DNA of 64,000 bases from Pelodictyon luteolum DSM 273. Its GTDB lineage: Bacteria > Bacteroidota > Chlorobiia > Chlorobiales > Chlorobiaceae. The notes beneath the pieces are model-generated. The model was not told where the DNA came from and made no database searches. It worked only from the letters and a program-made list of their open reading frames with translations. The first letter of the stretch is position 1, and every line of letters starts with the position of its first letter. Both the position numbers and the translations under genes were made by a program. Shown here in pieces: positions 22,616 through 31,644 of this stretch. The DNA lies in the NCBI RefSeq assembly GCF_000012485.1, contig NC_007512.1, forward strand, positions 311,001 through 375,000, read 5' to 3'.

Positions 22616-23503
22616 ATGGCGAAAAACGCATTGGGAAAAGGCCTGAAGGCGCTGATCCCGGAAGAGGGGTTCTCCAGGGCAGGACGGGACGAGGTCGATG
22701 TTCCCATGCAGGACGGGGTGATCGGCAGCCTGCCGGTCGAGAGCATTCACGCCAACCCGTTCCAGCCCCGCAAGGAGTTCGACGAGACGGCCCTTGAGGA
22801 GCTGATGAACTCCATACTGGAGAACGGCGTCATCCAGCCGGTGACGGTGCAGCGGGACGGCGAGGGCTACCAGCTCATCAGCGGCGAACGGCGCCTGCGC
22901 GCAGTCCGCAAGGCCGGCTACAAATTCATTCCCGCCTATGTCATCGAGGCCCGTAGTGACTCCAGCAAGCTCGAGCTTGCGCTCATCGAGAACATCCAGC
23001 GCGAAGACCTCAATGCCATCGAAGTGGCGCTGGCACTCAAAAGCCTGACGACGAAGTGCAGCCTCACTCAGGACGAAGTGGCCAAGAAGGTCGGCAAGAA
23101 CCGCTCTTCGGTCAGCAACTTTCTCCGTCTCCTGAAGCTTCCGCTGCAGGTGCAGGACAGTATCCGCAGCCGTGAAATCTCCTTCGGCCACGCCCGGGCC
23201 CTCATCAACCTGCCGGGTGAACAGCAGCAGCTGAGGGTATGGAAGCAGGTGATCGCCCACCAGCTCTCCGTGCGCCAGACTGAGGCCCTCGTGGCCCGGA
23301 TGTTCCGCGAAGACGGCAGTGCCGACAAAAAGGCGAAGCCGGAGCGCGAGCCGCATGTCGCCGAGCTCGAATCGCTTCTTCGCAACAAGCTTGCCACAAA
23401 GGTCCGCATCATCGAAAAGAAGGGTGGCAAGGGAGAGATCCACATCCAGTATTTTTCAGGTGACGATCTCGAAAGGATTCTTGAAATCATGGGTGACGAA
23501 TAA
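22616..23503 (+). CDS. parB: Chromosome-partitioning protein ParB (Spo0J)
   Basis: A parS-binding CTPase of 295 residues. It opens KNALGKGLKALIPEE, the usual ParA-contacting N-terminus. The ParB/Sulfiredoxin domain follows with NPFQPRKEFDE and the CTP-binding SGERRLRAVRKAG, then LALIENIQREDLN and the helix-turn-helix (TQDEVAKKVGKNRSSVSNFLRLL). A C-terminal dimerisation region ends the protein. I found no clear parS palindrome nearby on reading. It sits 45 bases before dapB. Confidence 0.95.
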   Translation: MAKNALGKGLKALIPEEGFSRAGRDEVDVPMQDGVIGSLPVESIHANPFQPRKEFDETALEELMNSILENGVIQPVTVQRDGEGYQLISGERRLRAVRKAGYKFIPAYVIEARSDSSKLELALIENIQREDLNAIEVALALKSLTTKCSLTQDEVAKKVGKNRSSVSNFLRLLKLPLQVQDSIRSREISFGHARALINLPGEQQQLRVWKQVIAHQLSVRQTEALVARMFREDGSADKKAKPEREPHVAELESLLRNKLATKVRIIEKKGGKGEIHIQYFSGDDLERILEIMGDE

Positions 23504-23548
23504 GCCTCCGGCACTCGTCACGAACCGCATAGATCTGTACAAAAGCGT

Positions 23549-24295
23549 ATGAAGTTCACTTTGGTAGGAAACGGACGGATGGGCAGGGAAGTTGCCGCCG
23601 TAATCAGCCGTTCAGGCATCCATGAAACCGCGGCAGTCCTTGATGTTGATGCCAAAATCACTCCCGACTCTTTCCGCGGCAGCGATGCCATCATCGACTT
23701 CACCGTCCGCGATGCATTTCTTCAGAACCTCGATGCCATGCTCGCCTCGGGCGTGCCGGTCGTGGCCGGAACAACCGGCTGGGACGATGTCCGCGCCGGG
23801 GTCGCTTCCAAGGTGAAGGCCGCCGGCGGTTCGCTGCTCTACTCCGCCAACTTCTCTCTCGGCGTAAACATTTTTCTTCGCACCGTTCGTGAGGCGTCAC
23901 GCCTCATCGCCCCGTTCGAACAGTTCGACATTGCTTTCAGCGAACAGCACCACACTGCCAAGGCTGATTTTCCGAGCGGAACGGCTCTTGCCGCAGCCGA
24001 GCACATCCTTGCTGCAAACAGCCGTAAGCACAGCATCGTGCGCCAGTTGCCGGATGGCAGGAAGATTCAGCCCGACGAGCTGCAGGTCGCAGCCATCCGG
24101 CTCGGCGGAGTCTTCGGCAAGCATACAGCCTTTATTGATTCGGAGGCGGACGAGATCGTGATTTCCCATACTGCCAAGAACCGTTCCGGCTTTGCTTCCG
24201 GTGCCGTAGAGACTGCCGCCTGGCTGGCCCTGCGCCACAAGACAGCTCCAGGGTTCTATACCATGGACGACTTCCTGAACGAAAGACTCGCATAG
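23549..24295 (+). CDS. dapB: 4-hydroxy-tetrahydrodipicolinate reductase
   Basis: It reduces 4-hydroxytetrahydrodipicolinate in the diaminopimelate/lysine pathway. The nucleotide motif [10 protein letters not shown] lies near the N-terminus. AGTTGWDD and the active-site signature [18 protein letters not shown] (His and Lys catalytic) are present. The 248-residue length is normal. It lies downstream of parB on the same strand and just ahead of a small membrane-protein gene (4-base gap). Confidence 0.95.
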   Translation: MKFTLVGNGRMGREVAAVISRSGIHETAAVLDVDAKITPDSFRGSDAIIDFTVRDAFLQNLDAMLASGVPVVAGTTGWDDVRAGVASKVKAAGGSLLYSANFSLGVNIFLRTVREASRLIAPFEQFDIAFSEQHHTAKADFPSGTALAAAEHILAANSRKHSIVRQLPDGRKIQPDELQVAAIRLGGVFGKHTAFIDSEADEIVISHTAKNRSGFASGAVETAAWLALRHKTAPGFYTMDDFLNERLA

Positions 24296-24299
24296 CCGT

Positions 24300-24815
24300 A
24301 TGGTGTTCCGGGAAAAACTTTTCGCCGTCATGCTCACGGCCTCCATCGTCATCCTGACGACCACAGTTCCCTACCTGACCCTTGTCAACGTCTTCCTGTT
24401 TCTGGGGATATTCATGGCGGGATCGGTTGGCCTCAACCGCAGCATCCTGCGATTCCAGGTGCGCCTTCCCTATAACGAAGCCTTCATTCTCGCCTTCTTC
24501 GGCGGCGTGGTGGGCGGGATTCTCTCTGAAGCGGTTTCATGGGTGCTGATGGAGACGCTTTCCTATCGCCCCGGGACTGAAAGCCTGTCGCTCGTCATCA
24601 GCTGGGTGCTGGAAATGGCCCGTGACCGCCCGGAACTCAATCAGCAGGTCCAGTCGCTGCTCGAGGCTGAAAAACTCGCCCTCGCTCCGCTTTCGCTCTC
24701 CCTCACCGACCTGGTTCAGAGCATGCTCTTCTCTGCGGCTTTCTATGCGCCGATTGCCGGATTCGGAGGGATGTGGGCCGTGTTCCGACTCAAGCGCAAG
24801 GCAGCCCGCCGCTAG
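24300..24815 (+). CDS. Small integral membrane protein, unknown function
   Basis: I do not recognise a family. The product (171 aa) has four likely helices: about residues 9-42 (two closely spaced), 60-85 (FILAFFGGVVGGILSEAVSWVL) and 140-162 (MLFSAAFYAPIAGFGGMWAVF). It has a basic tail (RLKRKAARR). The loop between helices 3 and 4 is acidic. ATG 24300 directly follows the dapB stop, so it is probably co-transcribed with dapB. The 3' end overlaps convergent menE by 26 bp. Confidence 0.7.
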   Translation: MVFREKLFAVMLTASIVILTTTVPYLTLVNVFLFLGIFMAGSVGLNRSILRFQVRLPYNEAFILAFFGGVVGGILSEAVSWVLMETLSYRPGTESLSLVISWVLEMARDRPELNQQVQSLLEAEKLALAPLSLSLTDLVQSMLFSAAFYAPIAGFGGMWAVFRLKRKAARR

Positions 24816-26277
24816 ACTCTCCCCGGCGGTACTCCGCAGCCATCTGCCTATACCAGGCCCGATCCGTCTTTTCCGATCCCGGAAGCGTTGTCCACTGGCA
24901 CACCCGGAAAAACACCACCGGCGTTTTCAGACGGCCGACCCGCATCTGCATTTCGCGGCGGAGGGTTTCGTCGTCAGGGCCGTCTCCTCCGGCAGTACGG
25001 ATAAATGCCGCCGGACGCTCTCCATATTCGGGGTCCCGCACGGGCGCCACCACGGCTTCAAGCACACCCTCAATCTCCCTCAGCGCCCTTTCCACCTCTT
25101 CTGGGTGAATGTTTTCTCCGCCAGAGATGAACATGTCGTCTTTTCTTCCGAGCACCCGCACCGTGCCGTCGGCGGCAAGCGAGCCGATGTCACCGGTATG
25201 GAACCACCCGTCCGGGTCACCGATGGGGTCTATGGCTCCGTTTCTGAGGTAGCCTGTGCAGAGGCACTTCCCGCGCACCAGAAGCTCGCCGTCCGGTGCC
25301 TCCCGGACCTCCCTCCACGGGAGCACCCTGCCGCTGTCGGAGCGGTGCCTCGCAACCGGAGCGTCGGTGGTGGCGATCTGCGAGGCCATCTCCGTTGAAC
25401 CGTAGCTCAGGTAAATGGGGAGGCCTCTTGCGGCAGCCTCGTCGACGAGGCTGCCGGAAGCAGCACTTCCGCCGAGGAGTAGGGCTTTGATTCCGGCCGT
25501 CAGGGCCGGATCATTTTCCCTGTAGAGTAGCCGGAAAAGCTGGGTCGGAACAAGCGAGAGGTGCGAGATCGGGAAGCGTTCGAGGGAGTCGGTGAGGGAT
25601 GCATGCGGCCGGTCAATGGCAAGGGCGCCGCCCGATGCCAGTGAACGGAAGATGAGGGCGTAGCCGCCGACATGGAAAAGGGGGAGCGACAGGAGCCAGG
25701 TGTCTCCGGGCCCGAACGGCAGGTTGCTGTTGGAGCCGAGTGCATTGTACCAATGGTTCTCCAGCGAGTGCACCGCTGCTTTTGCTGTGCCGGTGCTTGC
25801 AGACGTGTGGATTATGGTGATTGGCCGTACGGTCGTGCCTTTGTGGTTCAGCAGCGCACTCCGGCGGTCCGGGAGGGCGGAGGCTTCAGCGAGCAGCTCC
25901 GCGGCGTCAATTGAAGCCGTATCCGTGTCCGGGGCGGGGCATTCCGCTCCGGTGATGCAAAGGGACGGCTGCAGCTCCTGAAGCATCTGGCGCAGCCTTG
26001 CTTCCGGCAGGCGGTGGTTGAGGGGGGCCGCCACCATTCCTGCGCTGAGGAGGGCGAGCAGGATGAGGACCATATCGGGAGTGTTCGGGGAGATGATGGC
26101 GACACCATCACCATCCCGGAGGCCCCTGTTCAGGAGCGCGGCGGCTATCCGTCCGGCCATGGCGCTACACTCCTTGAATGAACGGCTGCCATCCGGGGTG
26201 AGAAGCATGGGCATCGGGCCGAACCGGGAAGCGGCATCGGCCACCGGGTCCGGTGCCGGAGACCTCAGAGGGTCCAT
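24790..26277 (-). CDS. menE: o-succinylbenzoate-CoA ligase
   Basis: It activates o-succinylbenzoate with ATP and CoA in menaquinone synthesis. It is an ANL-superfamily protein of 495 residues. The phosphate-binding loop is HTSASTGTAKAAVHS, A3/A5-type motifs include LSYGSTEMAS, and GWFHTGDIG and GRKDDMFISGGENIHPEEVE are present. The C-terminal catalytic Lys is probably the one in LPGSEKTDRAW, a divergent form of the usual PRTxxGK. It overlaps the menC 3' end by 13 bp, so translation is probably coupled. It is the last gene of the men cluster and overlaps the opposing membrane-protein gene by 26 bp. Confidence 0.92.
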   Translation of the reverse strand: MDPLRSPAPDPVADAASRFGPMPMLLTPDGSRSFKECSAMAGRIAAALLNRGLRDGDGVAIISPNTPDMVLILLALLSAGMVAAPLNHRLPEARLRQMLQELQPSLCITGAECPAPDTDTASIDAAELLAEASALPDRRSALLNHKGTTVRPITIIHTSASTGTAKAAVHSLENHWYNALGSNSNLPFGPGDTWLLSLPLFHVGGYALIFRSLASGGALAIDRPHASLTDSLERFPISHLSLVPTQLFRLLYRENDPALTAGIKALLLGGSAASGSLVDEAAARGLPIYLSYGSTEMASQIATTDAPVARHRSDSGRVLPWREVREAPDGELLVRGKCLCTGYLRNGAIDPIGDPDGWFHTGDIGSLAADGTVRVLGRKDDMFISGGENIHPEEVERALREIEGVLEAVVAPVRDPEYGERPAAFIRTAGGDGPDDETLRREMQMRVGRLKTPVVFFRVCQWTTLPGSEKTDRAWYRQMAAEYRRGESSGGLPCA

Positions 26278-27338
26278 ACCGAAGCGAGGCTGAGGTTTGT
26301 GGTTCGGACTTCCCGGGTATCTAGGTAGAGGCTGGCTGCGTCGAGCGAGCCCCCTTCAGCATGGAACGCTGTGGTCTGGATATCTTCCTTCAGATGGCGG
26401 AACGTGTCGAGACCGCAGGCCGCTGGCCTCACGGAGGTCGCTGCGGCAAGGATGGCGTAGAAGCCGAGGCTGATGCTGCTTTCAAATGCCGAGCTGAAGA
26501 CGGCCTGCATATTATGGTCTGCCGCATACCGTACCAGATTGAGTACGGCGGCAACGCCACCGAGGCAGTTGGGTTTGAGCACCAGGGCACCGATGGTCTC
26601 CGGGGGCAGTGCTCCGAGGAGTCCGGGTTTCTGCCAGAGGGTTTCATCCAGAGCGGAGCGGATGCCGGTCTTTGCATGGTATTCCGGAATGTCGCGTGGC
26701 TGCAGGAGCGGTTCCTCGATGTAGGTGACGCTGTTCTTGGGAAGTTCACGGGCGAAAGCAATGGCGTCGTCGAGCGGCATTGACTGGTTGGCATCAAGGC
26801 GGAGTTCAACCTGACTGCCGAACAGCCGGTGCAGGGCGTGGACAGCGGCGGCTGCTTCCTCGGCGTTCTCTTTTCCGACTTTGAGCTTGAACGCACGGTA
26901 CCCTTCCTGGTAGCTGGCCTGTGCCCTCAGGAGGACTACGTCCGTCGATCCCATGAGGAGAGCGTTCAAGGGCACCCGGGGGAGCATACTCTCTCCTGGA
27001 ACCGAAAACGGGTGCCGGCCGCTGATTGATGCCTCAAGGTTCATGACGGCCATTTCCAGACCCATGCGCACTGACGGGAACAGTCCTTCCGTCATGAGCG
27101 CGGCGCCGCTCTCCCCGTGCATGGCGAGGGTTTCGACTATCTGGCGTTCTGCCGATTCCGTTGTCTCGCGGTGCAGCCCCGAGAGCGGGGCGATTTCGCC
27201 CCATGCGGTGTGCTTTCCGTCTCCGGTCTTAAGGGCAAGCAGCACGCCATCGCGCTGCAGAAGGCGTCTTCCCCTGACGGTTACCGGCTCGTTGAACGGC
27301 AACGAATACCGGTAGAGATAAGCATAGGAGGCAGTCAA
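26265..27338 (-). CDS. menC: o-succinylbenzoate synthase (TTG start)
   Basis: It dehydrates SHCHC to o-succinylbenzoate. It is an enolase-superfamily enzyme. The catalytic Lys is in [14 protein letters not shown] and the metal ligands in LRLDANQSM and YIEEPLLQP. The C-terminal Lys is in [13 protein letters not shown] start it at TTG 27338, whose bases overlap the menB stop (TTGA), giving 357 residues beginning [18 protein letters not shown], the usual first strand of this family. No ATG lies between the menB stop and this strand. The longer frame to 27545 runs inside menB and its translation looks like out-of-frame sequence. Confidence 0.88.
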   Translation of the reverse strand: MTASYAYLYRYSLPFNEPVTVRGRRLLQRDGVLLALKTGDGKHTAWGEIAPLSGLHRETTESAERQIVETLAMHGESGAALMTEGLFPSVRMGLEMAVMNLEASISGRHPFSVPGESMLPRVPLNALLMGSTDVVLLRAQASYQEGYRAFKLKVGKENAEEAAAAVHALHRLFGSQVELRLDANQSMPLDDAIAFARELPKNSVTYIEEPLLQPRDIPEYHAKTGIRSALDETLWQKPGLLGALPPETIGALVLKPNCLGGVAAVLNLVRYAADHNMQAVFSSAFESSISLGFYAILAAATSVRPAACGLDTFRHLKEDIQTTAFHAEGGSLDAASLYLDTREVRTTNLSLASVWTL

Positions 27339-28156
27339 GGACGTTTCGGGAAACGGCTGAAGTCGGGCTTGCGCTTTTCGACAAATGCGTTGCGCCCTTC
27401 CTGACCTTCTTCGCTCATGTAGTAAAGGAGCGTGGCGTTGCCGGCCAGTTCCTGCAGGCCGGCCTGCCCGTCGCAGTCGGCGTTCAGTGATGCTTTCAGG
27501 CACCGGATCGCCAAGGGTGAGTTTGCCAGAATCTCGCGGCACCACTGCACGGTTTCCTCCTCGAGTTTCTCAAGCGGGACCACGGTGTTGACGAGGCCCA
27601 TGTCGAGCGCCTCCTGAGCCGTGTACTGACGGCAGAGGTACCAGATTTCGCGGGCTTTTTTCTGGCCTACGAGGCGGGCCATATAGCTGGCACCCCAGCC
27701 GCCGTCGAAGGATCCTACCCGCGGGCCGGTCTGGCCGAACCGTGCGTTTTCGGCGGCGATGGTGAGGTCGCAGAGCATGTGCAGCACGTGTCCGCCGCCG
27801 ATTGCATAACCGGCAACCATGGCGATGACCGGTTTCGGGCAGGTGCGGATATCGCGCTGGAAATCAAGGACGTTCAGTTTGTTGACACCTTTGGCATCGG
27901 CATAGCCGGCATTGCCGCGGATTTTCTGGTCGCCTCCGGAGCAGAATGCAAGTTCACCCGCTCCGGTCAGGATGACTACGCCGACTGCTTCGTCGTTGCG
28001 TGCATCCTGCAGCGCCTCGATCATCTGCTCGACGGTCTGTGGGCGGAACGCATTGCGCCGTTCCGGGCGGTTGATGGTGATTTTGGCGATGCCTTCGGCT
28101 TTATGGTAGAGGATGTCGGAGAACTCCCCGCACTGGCTCCATGCTATGCTGCTCAT
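27335..28156 (-). CDS. menB: 1,4-dihydroxy-2-naphthoyl-CoA synthase
   Basis: A crotonase-fold enzyme of 273 residues that closes the second ring of the naphthoquinone nucleus from o-succinylbenzoyl-CoA. Typical elements are [15 protein letters not shown], the CoA loop [12 protein letters not shown], the oxyanion segment [20 protein letters not shown] and [15 protein letters not shown] with the MenB-specific Asp/Gly pattern. Length is normal. Between menH (8 bases upstream) and menC (TTGA overlap) it forms the core of a tightly packed operon. Confidence 0.96.
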   Translation of the reverse strand: MSSIAWSQCGEFSDILYHKAEGIAKITINRPERRNAFRPQTVEQMIEALQDARNDEAVGVVILTGAGELAFCSGGDQKIRGNAGYADAKGVNKLNVLDFQRDIRTCPKPVIAMVAGYAIGGGHVLHMLCDLTIAAENARFGQTGPRVGSFDGGWGASYMARLVGQKKAREIWYLCRQYTAQEALDMGLVNTVVPLEKLEEETVQWCREILANSPLAIRCLKASLNADCDGQAGLQELAGNATLLYYMSEEGQEGRNAFVEKRKPDFSRFPKRP

Positions 28157-28164
28157 TACGGCTC

Positions 28165-29007
28165 TCAGTCTTGCTGGTTGAAGAAATGCTGCAGGCGCTC
28201 CTGGAATCGGTCCCGTGCTTCGATGTGCAGCGTGTGGCCGCAGCCGGGGAAGGTTTCAAGGCGCGAGTGAGGGAACAAATTAACCATTTGACGGCCAATC
28301 TCAAGGTATTTGGGGTCTTTTTCCCCGGCCATGAACTGCACCGGCACCGGGCTTGCGGCACATTGATCCCAGAAAGAGGGCTGATTGCCTGTGCCGAGCA
28401 GGCGGAGCGCCCGGGCAAGGCTTCGGGGGGATCCCTTTTGGCGAAGTGTTTCCACCTCATGGAAGAGAGGATGGCTTTTAAGGGTGGAGAAGAGCGGCTG
28501 GCTGTACCAGAACTCCAGGAACCCCTCGAAGTTCCGCTCGATCTTGCGGGCGGTTCCCTCATCGCTTTTCCTTCTGGCTAGACGTTCTTCTTCTGTCCGG
28601 AGCCCCGGGGAGGAAGAGACGATCACTGCTCTCTGAAAGAGTTCGGGGTGGCGAAGCAGAAGGGCGACGCCGATCCTTCCTCCCATTGAATAGCCTACGA
28701 GAAAGCCCGGTGCGGGGAGCAGCTTTCGAAGACCTTCGGCGAGGGTGTCGACAGTATGGAGAAAATACCCGCTCGAAGCTTCGCTTTCCTCCTGCAGTCC
28801 GTCCGGACCGTTGTCCCTGAAGACTGCCCCACCGTGACCAGGAAGGTCGACGAGGATGCAATGGAGGCTGCCGGAGAGGCCGGAGGTGAAGGGCAGCCAG
28901 TCGCTGCCGGAGCCGAGGAACCCGTGCAGGAATACGACGGACGGAAGCGACGGGTCGCCGATGGTGGTGAAGCGGAGCGGGACCTGAATCGGGGTGATGG
29001 TATCCAT
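28165..29007 (-). CDS. menH: SHCHC synthase, MenH-type alpha/beta hydrolase
   Basis: It eliminates pyruvate from SEPHCHC to give SHCHC. It has an alpha/beta-hydrolase fold with [13 protein letters not shown], nucleophile elbow [13 protein letters not shown] and the C-terminal His in [13 protein letters not shown]. Its place between menD and menB supports the MenH role over a generic esterase. I prefer ATG 29007 ([10 protein letters not shown], 280 aa). ATG 29070, which directly abuts the stop of the upstream kinase gene, would add 21 residues without family resemblance and remains possible. Confidence 0.88.
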   Translation of the reverse strand: MDTITPIQVPLRFTTIGDPSLPSVVFLHGFLGSGSDWLPFTSGLSGSLHCILVDLPGHGGAVFRDNGPDGLQEESEASSGYFLHTVDTLAEGLRKLLPAPGFLVGYSMGGRIGVALLLRHPELFQRAVIVSSSPGLRTEEERLARRKSDEGTARKIERNFEGFLEFWYSQPLFSTLKSHPLFHEVETLRQKGSPRSLARALRLLGTGNQPSFWDQCAASPVPVQFMAGEKDPKYLEIGRQMVNLFPHSRLETFPGCGHTLHIEARDRFQERLQHFFNQQD

Positions 29008-29070
29008 TGTGCAATATAATGATCCTGCTGCACCCTCCGTGATCCACTTACAGGCTGAAGTGAGGGCCAT

Positions 29071-29793
29071 TCAGCCTGCGGGTGTGACGGCATGCGCAGC
29101 ACGTCGCTGCCATGGACGGGGCGCATGACGGACGATGGCCGGGTCGAATACCCTGAAGTCCCGGTCCACGTGCAGGTCTGCCAGAGGTTTGAGTGAACGC
29201 ACATGCTGGTGTTCGCGTTCGAGCACGCTCCAGCGGTAGCCGTCCGTCGGTTCTTTCGCCCGCAGCATCTGGCTGAGCTTCGTGTCGTGGTAGGTGAGGT
29301 CGATGAATACCCTAAGGTCCACCCCTTCGGTACGGATGGCATACAGGCCGTCGATGATGAGCAGCTGGATCTTGCTGAAGTCGGTGAAGAGCTGGTCGAC
29401 CTCCTCGGTGATGATGTCGATGCAGGGGATCGAGACGCTGCGTCCTTGACGGAAGTCCCCGATGTTGCGGTGCAGCTGCTCCCAGTCGTATTCCTGCACC
29501 CCTACCGCTTCGAAGTTGCTCTGTATGCGGTGCTCGCGACGCTGAAGCGGATGGACCCGGTAGTAGTTGTCGGTATGGAGGATCTTGACCCTGATGCCCC
29601 GGCCTTTGAGCAGGAGTGCGAGGGAGTGCGAGAGTTCGGACTTTCCTGCACCCGATTCTCCCGATATGGCTACGACGAACTTCTCTCCGGGCTGATTCTT
29701 CCGGAGCTGTTCGATATCCAGCAGCACCCGCTCAAGAATGGCGCCTGCCGCCGATTTGTGCTGGTCGTTGATCAGCAGTACGTCTCCCAACAT
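29071..29793 (-). CDS. Uridine kinase/phosphoribulokinase-like P-loop kinase
   Basis: A 240-residue P-loop protein of the uridine kinase/PRK superfamily. Walker A is [14 protein letters not shown], and [10 protein letters not shown] corresponds to the uridine-kinase Asp-Tyr-Tyr region. [13 protein letters not shown] is the Walker-B-like strand. It is not a standard Udk: the nucleoside-binding region and the C-terminal third differ. A Calvin-cycle PRK is not expected in green sulfur bacteria, which fix CO2 by the reverse TCA cycle (established knowledge). It sits within the men operon between menD (99 bases upstream) and menH (adjacent stop/start), so its substrate may relate to quinone metabolism. 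That is speculation. Confidence 0.8.
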   Translation of the reverse strand: MLGDVLLINDQHKSAAGAILERVLLDIEQLRKNQPGEKFVVAISGESGAGKSELSHSLALLLKGRGIRVKILHTDNYYRVHPLQRREHRIQSNFEAVGVQEYDWEQLHRNIGDFRQGRSVSIPCIDIITEEVDQLFTDFSKIQLLIIDGLYAIRTEGVDLRVFIDLTYHDTKLSQMLRAKEPTDGYRWSVLEREHQHVRSLKPLADLHVDRDFRVFDPAIVRHAPRPWQRRAAHAVTPAG

Positions 29794-29892
29794 GGCTATA
29801 ACTTCTTGGTTGCGCCTGTCAGTATGCTATACCGTTCATGCCCCCATGCACTAAGTAACGTTTTTCTCCGCGAAGAGACAAGGGAAACCGGT

Positions 29893-31644
29893 TCAGCGGT
29901 CGGTGAAGGCAGTTTCTGCAAATGCGTTGAACCGCGCCTGCAGGGTGCGGTGCTGTTCGACATTTTCGCTGCGGGAAGAGGCGATCTCGATGATGGTGCT
30001 TTGGGGAGCCTCTCCGGCAGCGAGGAAGCACTCCTCGAATTCCCTGTTGGTCCGGGGCGCGGCGTAGCGGAGCCCGAACATCCCGGCGGCATGTTGTGCA
30101 TGGAAGTGCTGCGGGGTGGCGAAGTGCTCCTCGAAAATGTCATTGCAGGATGCAACCGGGAGGAATGAGAATATGCCGCCTCCGTTGTTGTTGAGGAGCA
30201 CGATGCGCATAGGCCGGGAGAGGGAGCGGAGGAGCGAGAGTGCGTTGAGGTCGTGGAGGAATGCGATGTCGCCGATAAGGAGCGTGACTTTCCTTCCGAG
30301 GCCTTCCCCGTATCCTGCCGCCGTTGAGATGATGCCGTCTATGCCGCTTGCTCCGCGGTTGAGCCCGCACGGCAGCCCGTCCGGCTGGAGTGCTGCGGCA
30401 AACGAGTCCAGCTCCCTGACCGACATGCTGTTTGATGTGAAGAGCGCCTCCCCGGGGGTGATGAGCTGCGAGATTTGGCGTGCAGCGGAGATTTCGCTGA
30501 GGGGAATGCTCGCTTCCGTCAAGTCGTCAAGCGCCCCGCTGCAGTGCAGGAAGAACCCTTCGGCTGGTTCCTTGATCGCTGAGGGTTCGCTCCTGCAGCC
30601 CATGAGGCCTTCGGCGGCAGTCTGGAGTGAGGACTCAAGAGAGAGGCTCACCGGGTGGTCGGGGGCGTAGCGTTCGGGATGCTCCCTGATGACTACATAA
30701 TGCGCGGGCTTCCATGCTTTCAGGGCTGCCGATGGATGGCGGGCGATGAGCCGCCCTCCGAAATGCACGACAAGATCAGGACGGAACCGGCCGAGAAACG
30801 CCGGAGTGGCGAACGCCTGCTGCCATGCCAGTGTCCCCTCCGTGAGGCGGAGGCCCGAGGAGAGATCTGCGTAGAGCGGGATGCGGAGGTCATCGGCAAG
30901 AGATGCAACAGCACGGGCGTCATCTGGAGAGGGAATGCTTCCTGCAATGAGGAGCGGCCGGCGGGCCGTGGCCAGCAGTTCGCGGATGGTCGCCATGGCG
31001 CGCGCATCGGGACGGCGTTCAGGCTGAGCAGATGAAGTCCGGGGGCGGCCGTCGAGCTTCCATGCCTGGAGGGGCTCAAGCCAGGGGTCCTGGCCTTCAA
31101 GCGGTTCCGGGTCGAATGGTTCCCTGAATGGCTGGTTCAGGTGGACGGGGCCCCGGGGTGCGCCGAGGCTTTTAGCGACGGCGTGCTCAACGGTCGAAAG
31201 CAGCGACTGGAGAGGGATTTCCGTTGATGGCTGCGGCAGCTGCATGTGCCAGCGTGCGTAGCGGCCGAAGATGCCGTCCTGGCGGATGGTCTGGTTGGCT
31301 CCGCACTCCTGGAGGTCGAAAGGCCTGTCGGCGGAGATGACGATCATCGGCACGAAATCCGCCGAAGCCTCGACGACGGCGGGGAAGTAGTTGGCCACTG
31401 CGGTACCGGAGGTGCAGACGAGGACGGCAGGGCGGCCGGTCGCTCGGGCGTGGCCGAGGGCGAAAAAGCCTGCAGAGCGCTCGTCGGGGAACATTTTCCA
31501 GCTCGCACGGGGGTTCCTTGCAACGGCGGCGGTGAGCGGAGTGGAGCGTGAACCGGGCGAGATGCAGAACATTGAGGCATTCTGGCGGATGAGCTCCTCG
31601 ACGAGGACGGCGCTCCAGATCGTTGTTGCTTGGCGGTTGTTCAT
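29893..31644 (-). CDS. menD: SEPHCHC synthase MenD
   Basis: This ThDP enzyme joins 2-oxoglutarate-derived succinic semialdehyde to isochorismate, the first committed menaquinone step. The N-terminal catalytic Glu region is SAVLVEELIRQNASMFCISPGSRSTPLT. FVPMIVISADRPFDLQECGANQTI is diagnostic for MenD. The ThDP/Mg segment is LLIGDIAFLHDLNALSLL, followed by LNNNGGGIFSFLP. ATG 31644 (MNNRQATTIW, 583 aa) overlaps the menF stop by ATGA. The longer frame to 31701 only adds residues out of the menF 3' end. Confidence 0.96.
   Translation of the reverse strand: MNNRQATTIWSAVLVEELIRQNASMFCISPGSRSTPLTAAVARNPRASWKMFPDERSAGFFALGHARATGRPAVLVCTSGTAVANYFPAVVEASADFVPMIVISADRPFDLQECGANQTIRQDGIFGRYARWHMQLPQPSTEIPLQSLLSTVEHAVAKSLGAPRGPVHLNQPFREPFDPEPLEGQDPWLEPLQAWKLDGRPRTSSAQPERRPDARAMATIRELLATARRPLLIAGSIPSPDDARAVASLADDLRIPLYADLSSGLRLTEGTLAWQQAFATPAFLGRFRPDLVVHFGGRLIARHPSAALKAWKPAHYVVIREHPERYAPDHPVSLSLESSLQTAAEGLMGCRSEPSAIKEPAEGFFLHCSGALDDLTEASIPLSEISAARQISQLITPGEALFTSNSMSVRELDSFAAALQPDGLPCGLNRGASGIDGIISTAAGYGEGLGRKVTLLIGDIAFLHDLNALSLLRSLSRPMRIVLLNNNGGGIFSFLPVASCNDIFEEHFATPQHFHAQHAAGMFGLRYAAPRTNREFEECFLAAGEAPQSTIIEIASSRSENVEQHRTLQARFNAFAETAFTDR

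Noticed and set aside
21690-23550. parS site near parAB
   Set aside because: No TGTTTCACGTGAAACA-like palindrome found on reading this stretch. One may lie outside the window.
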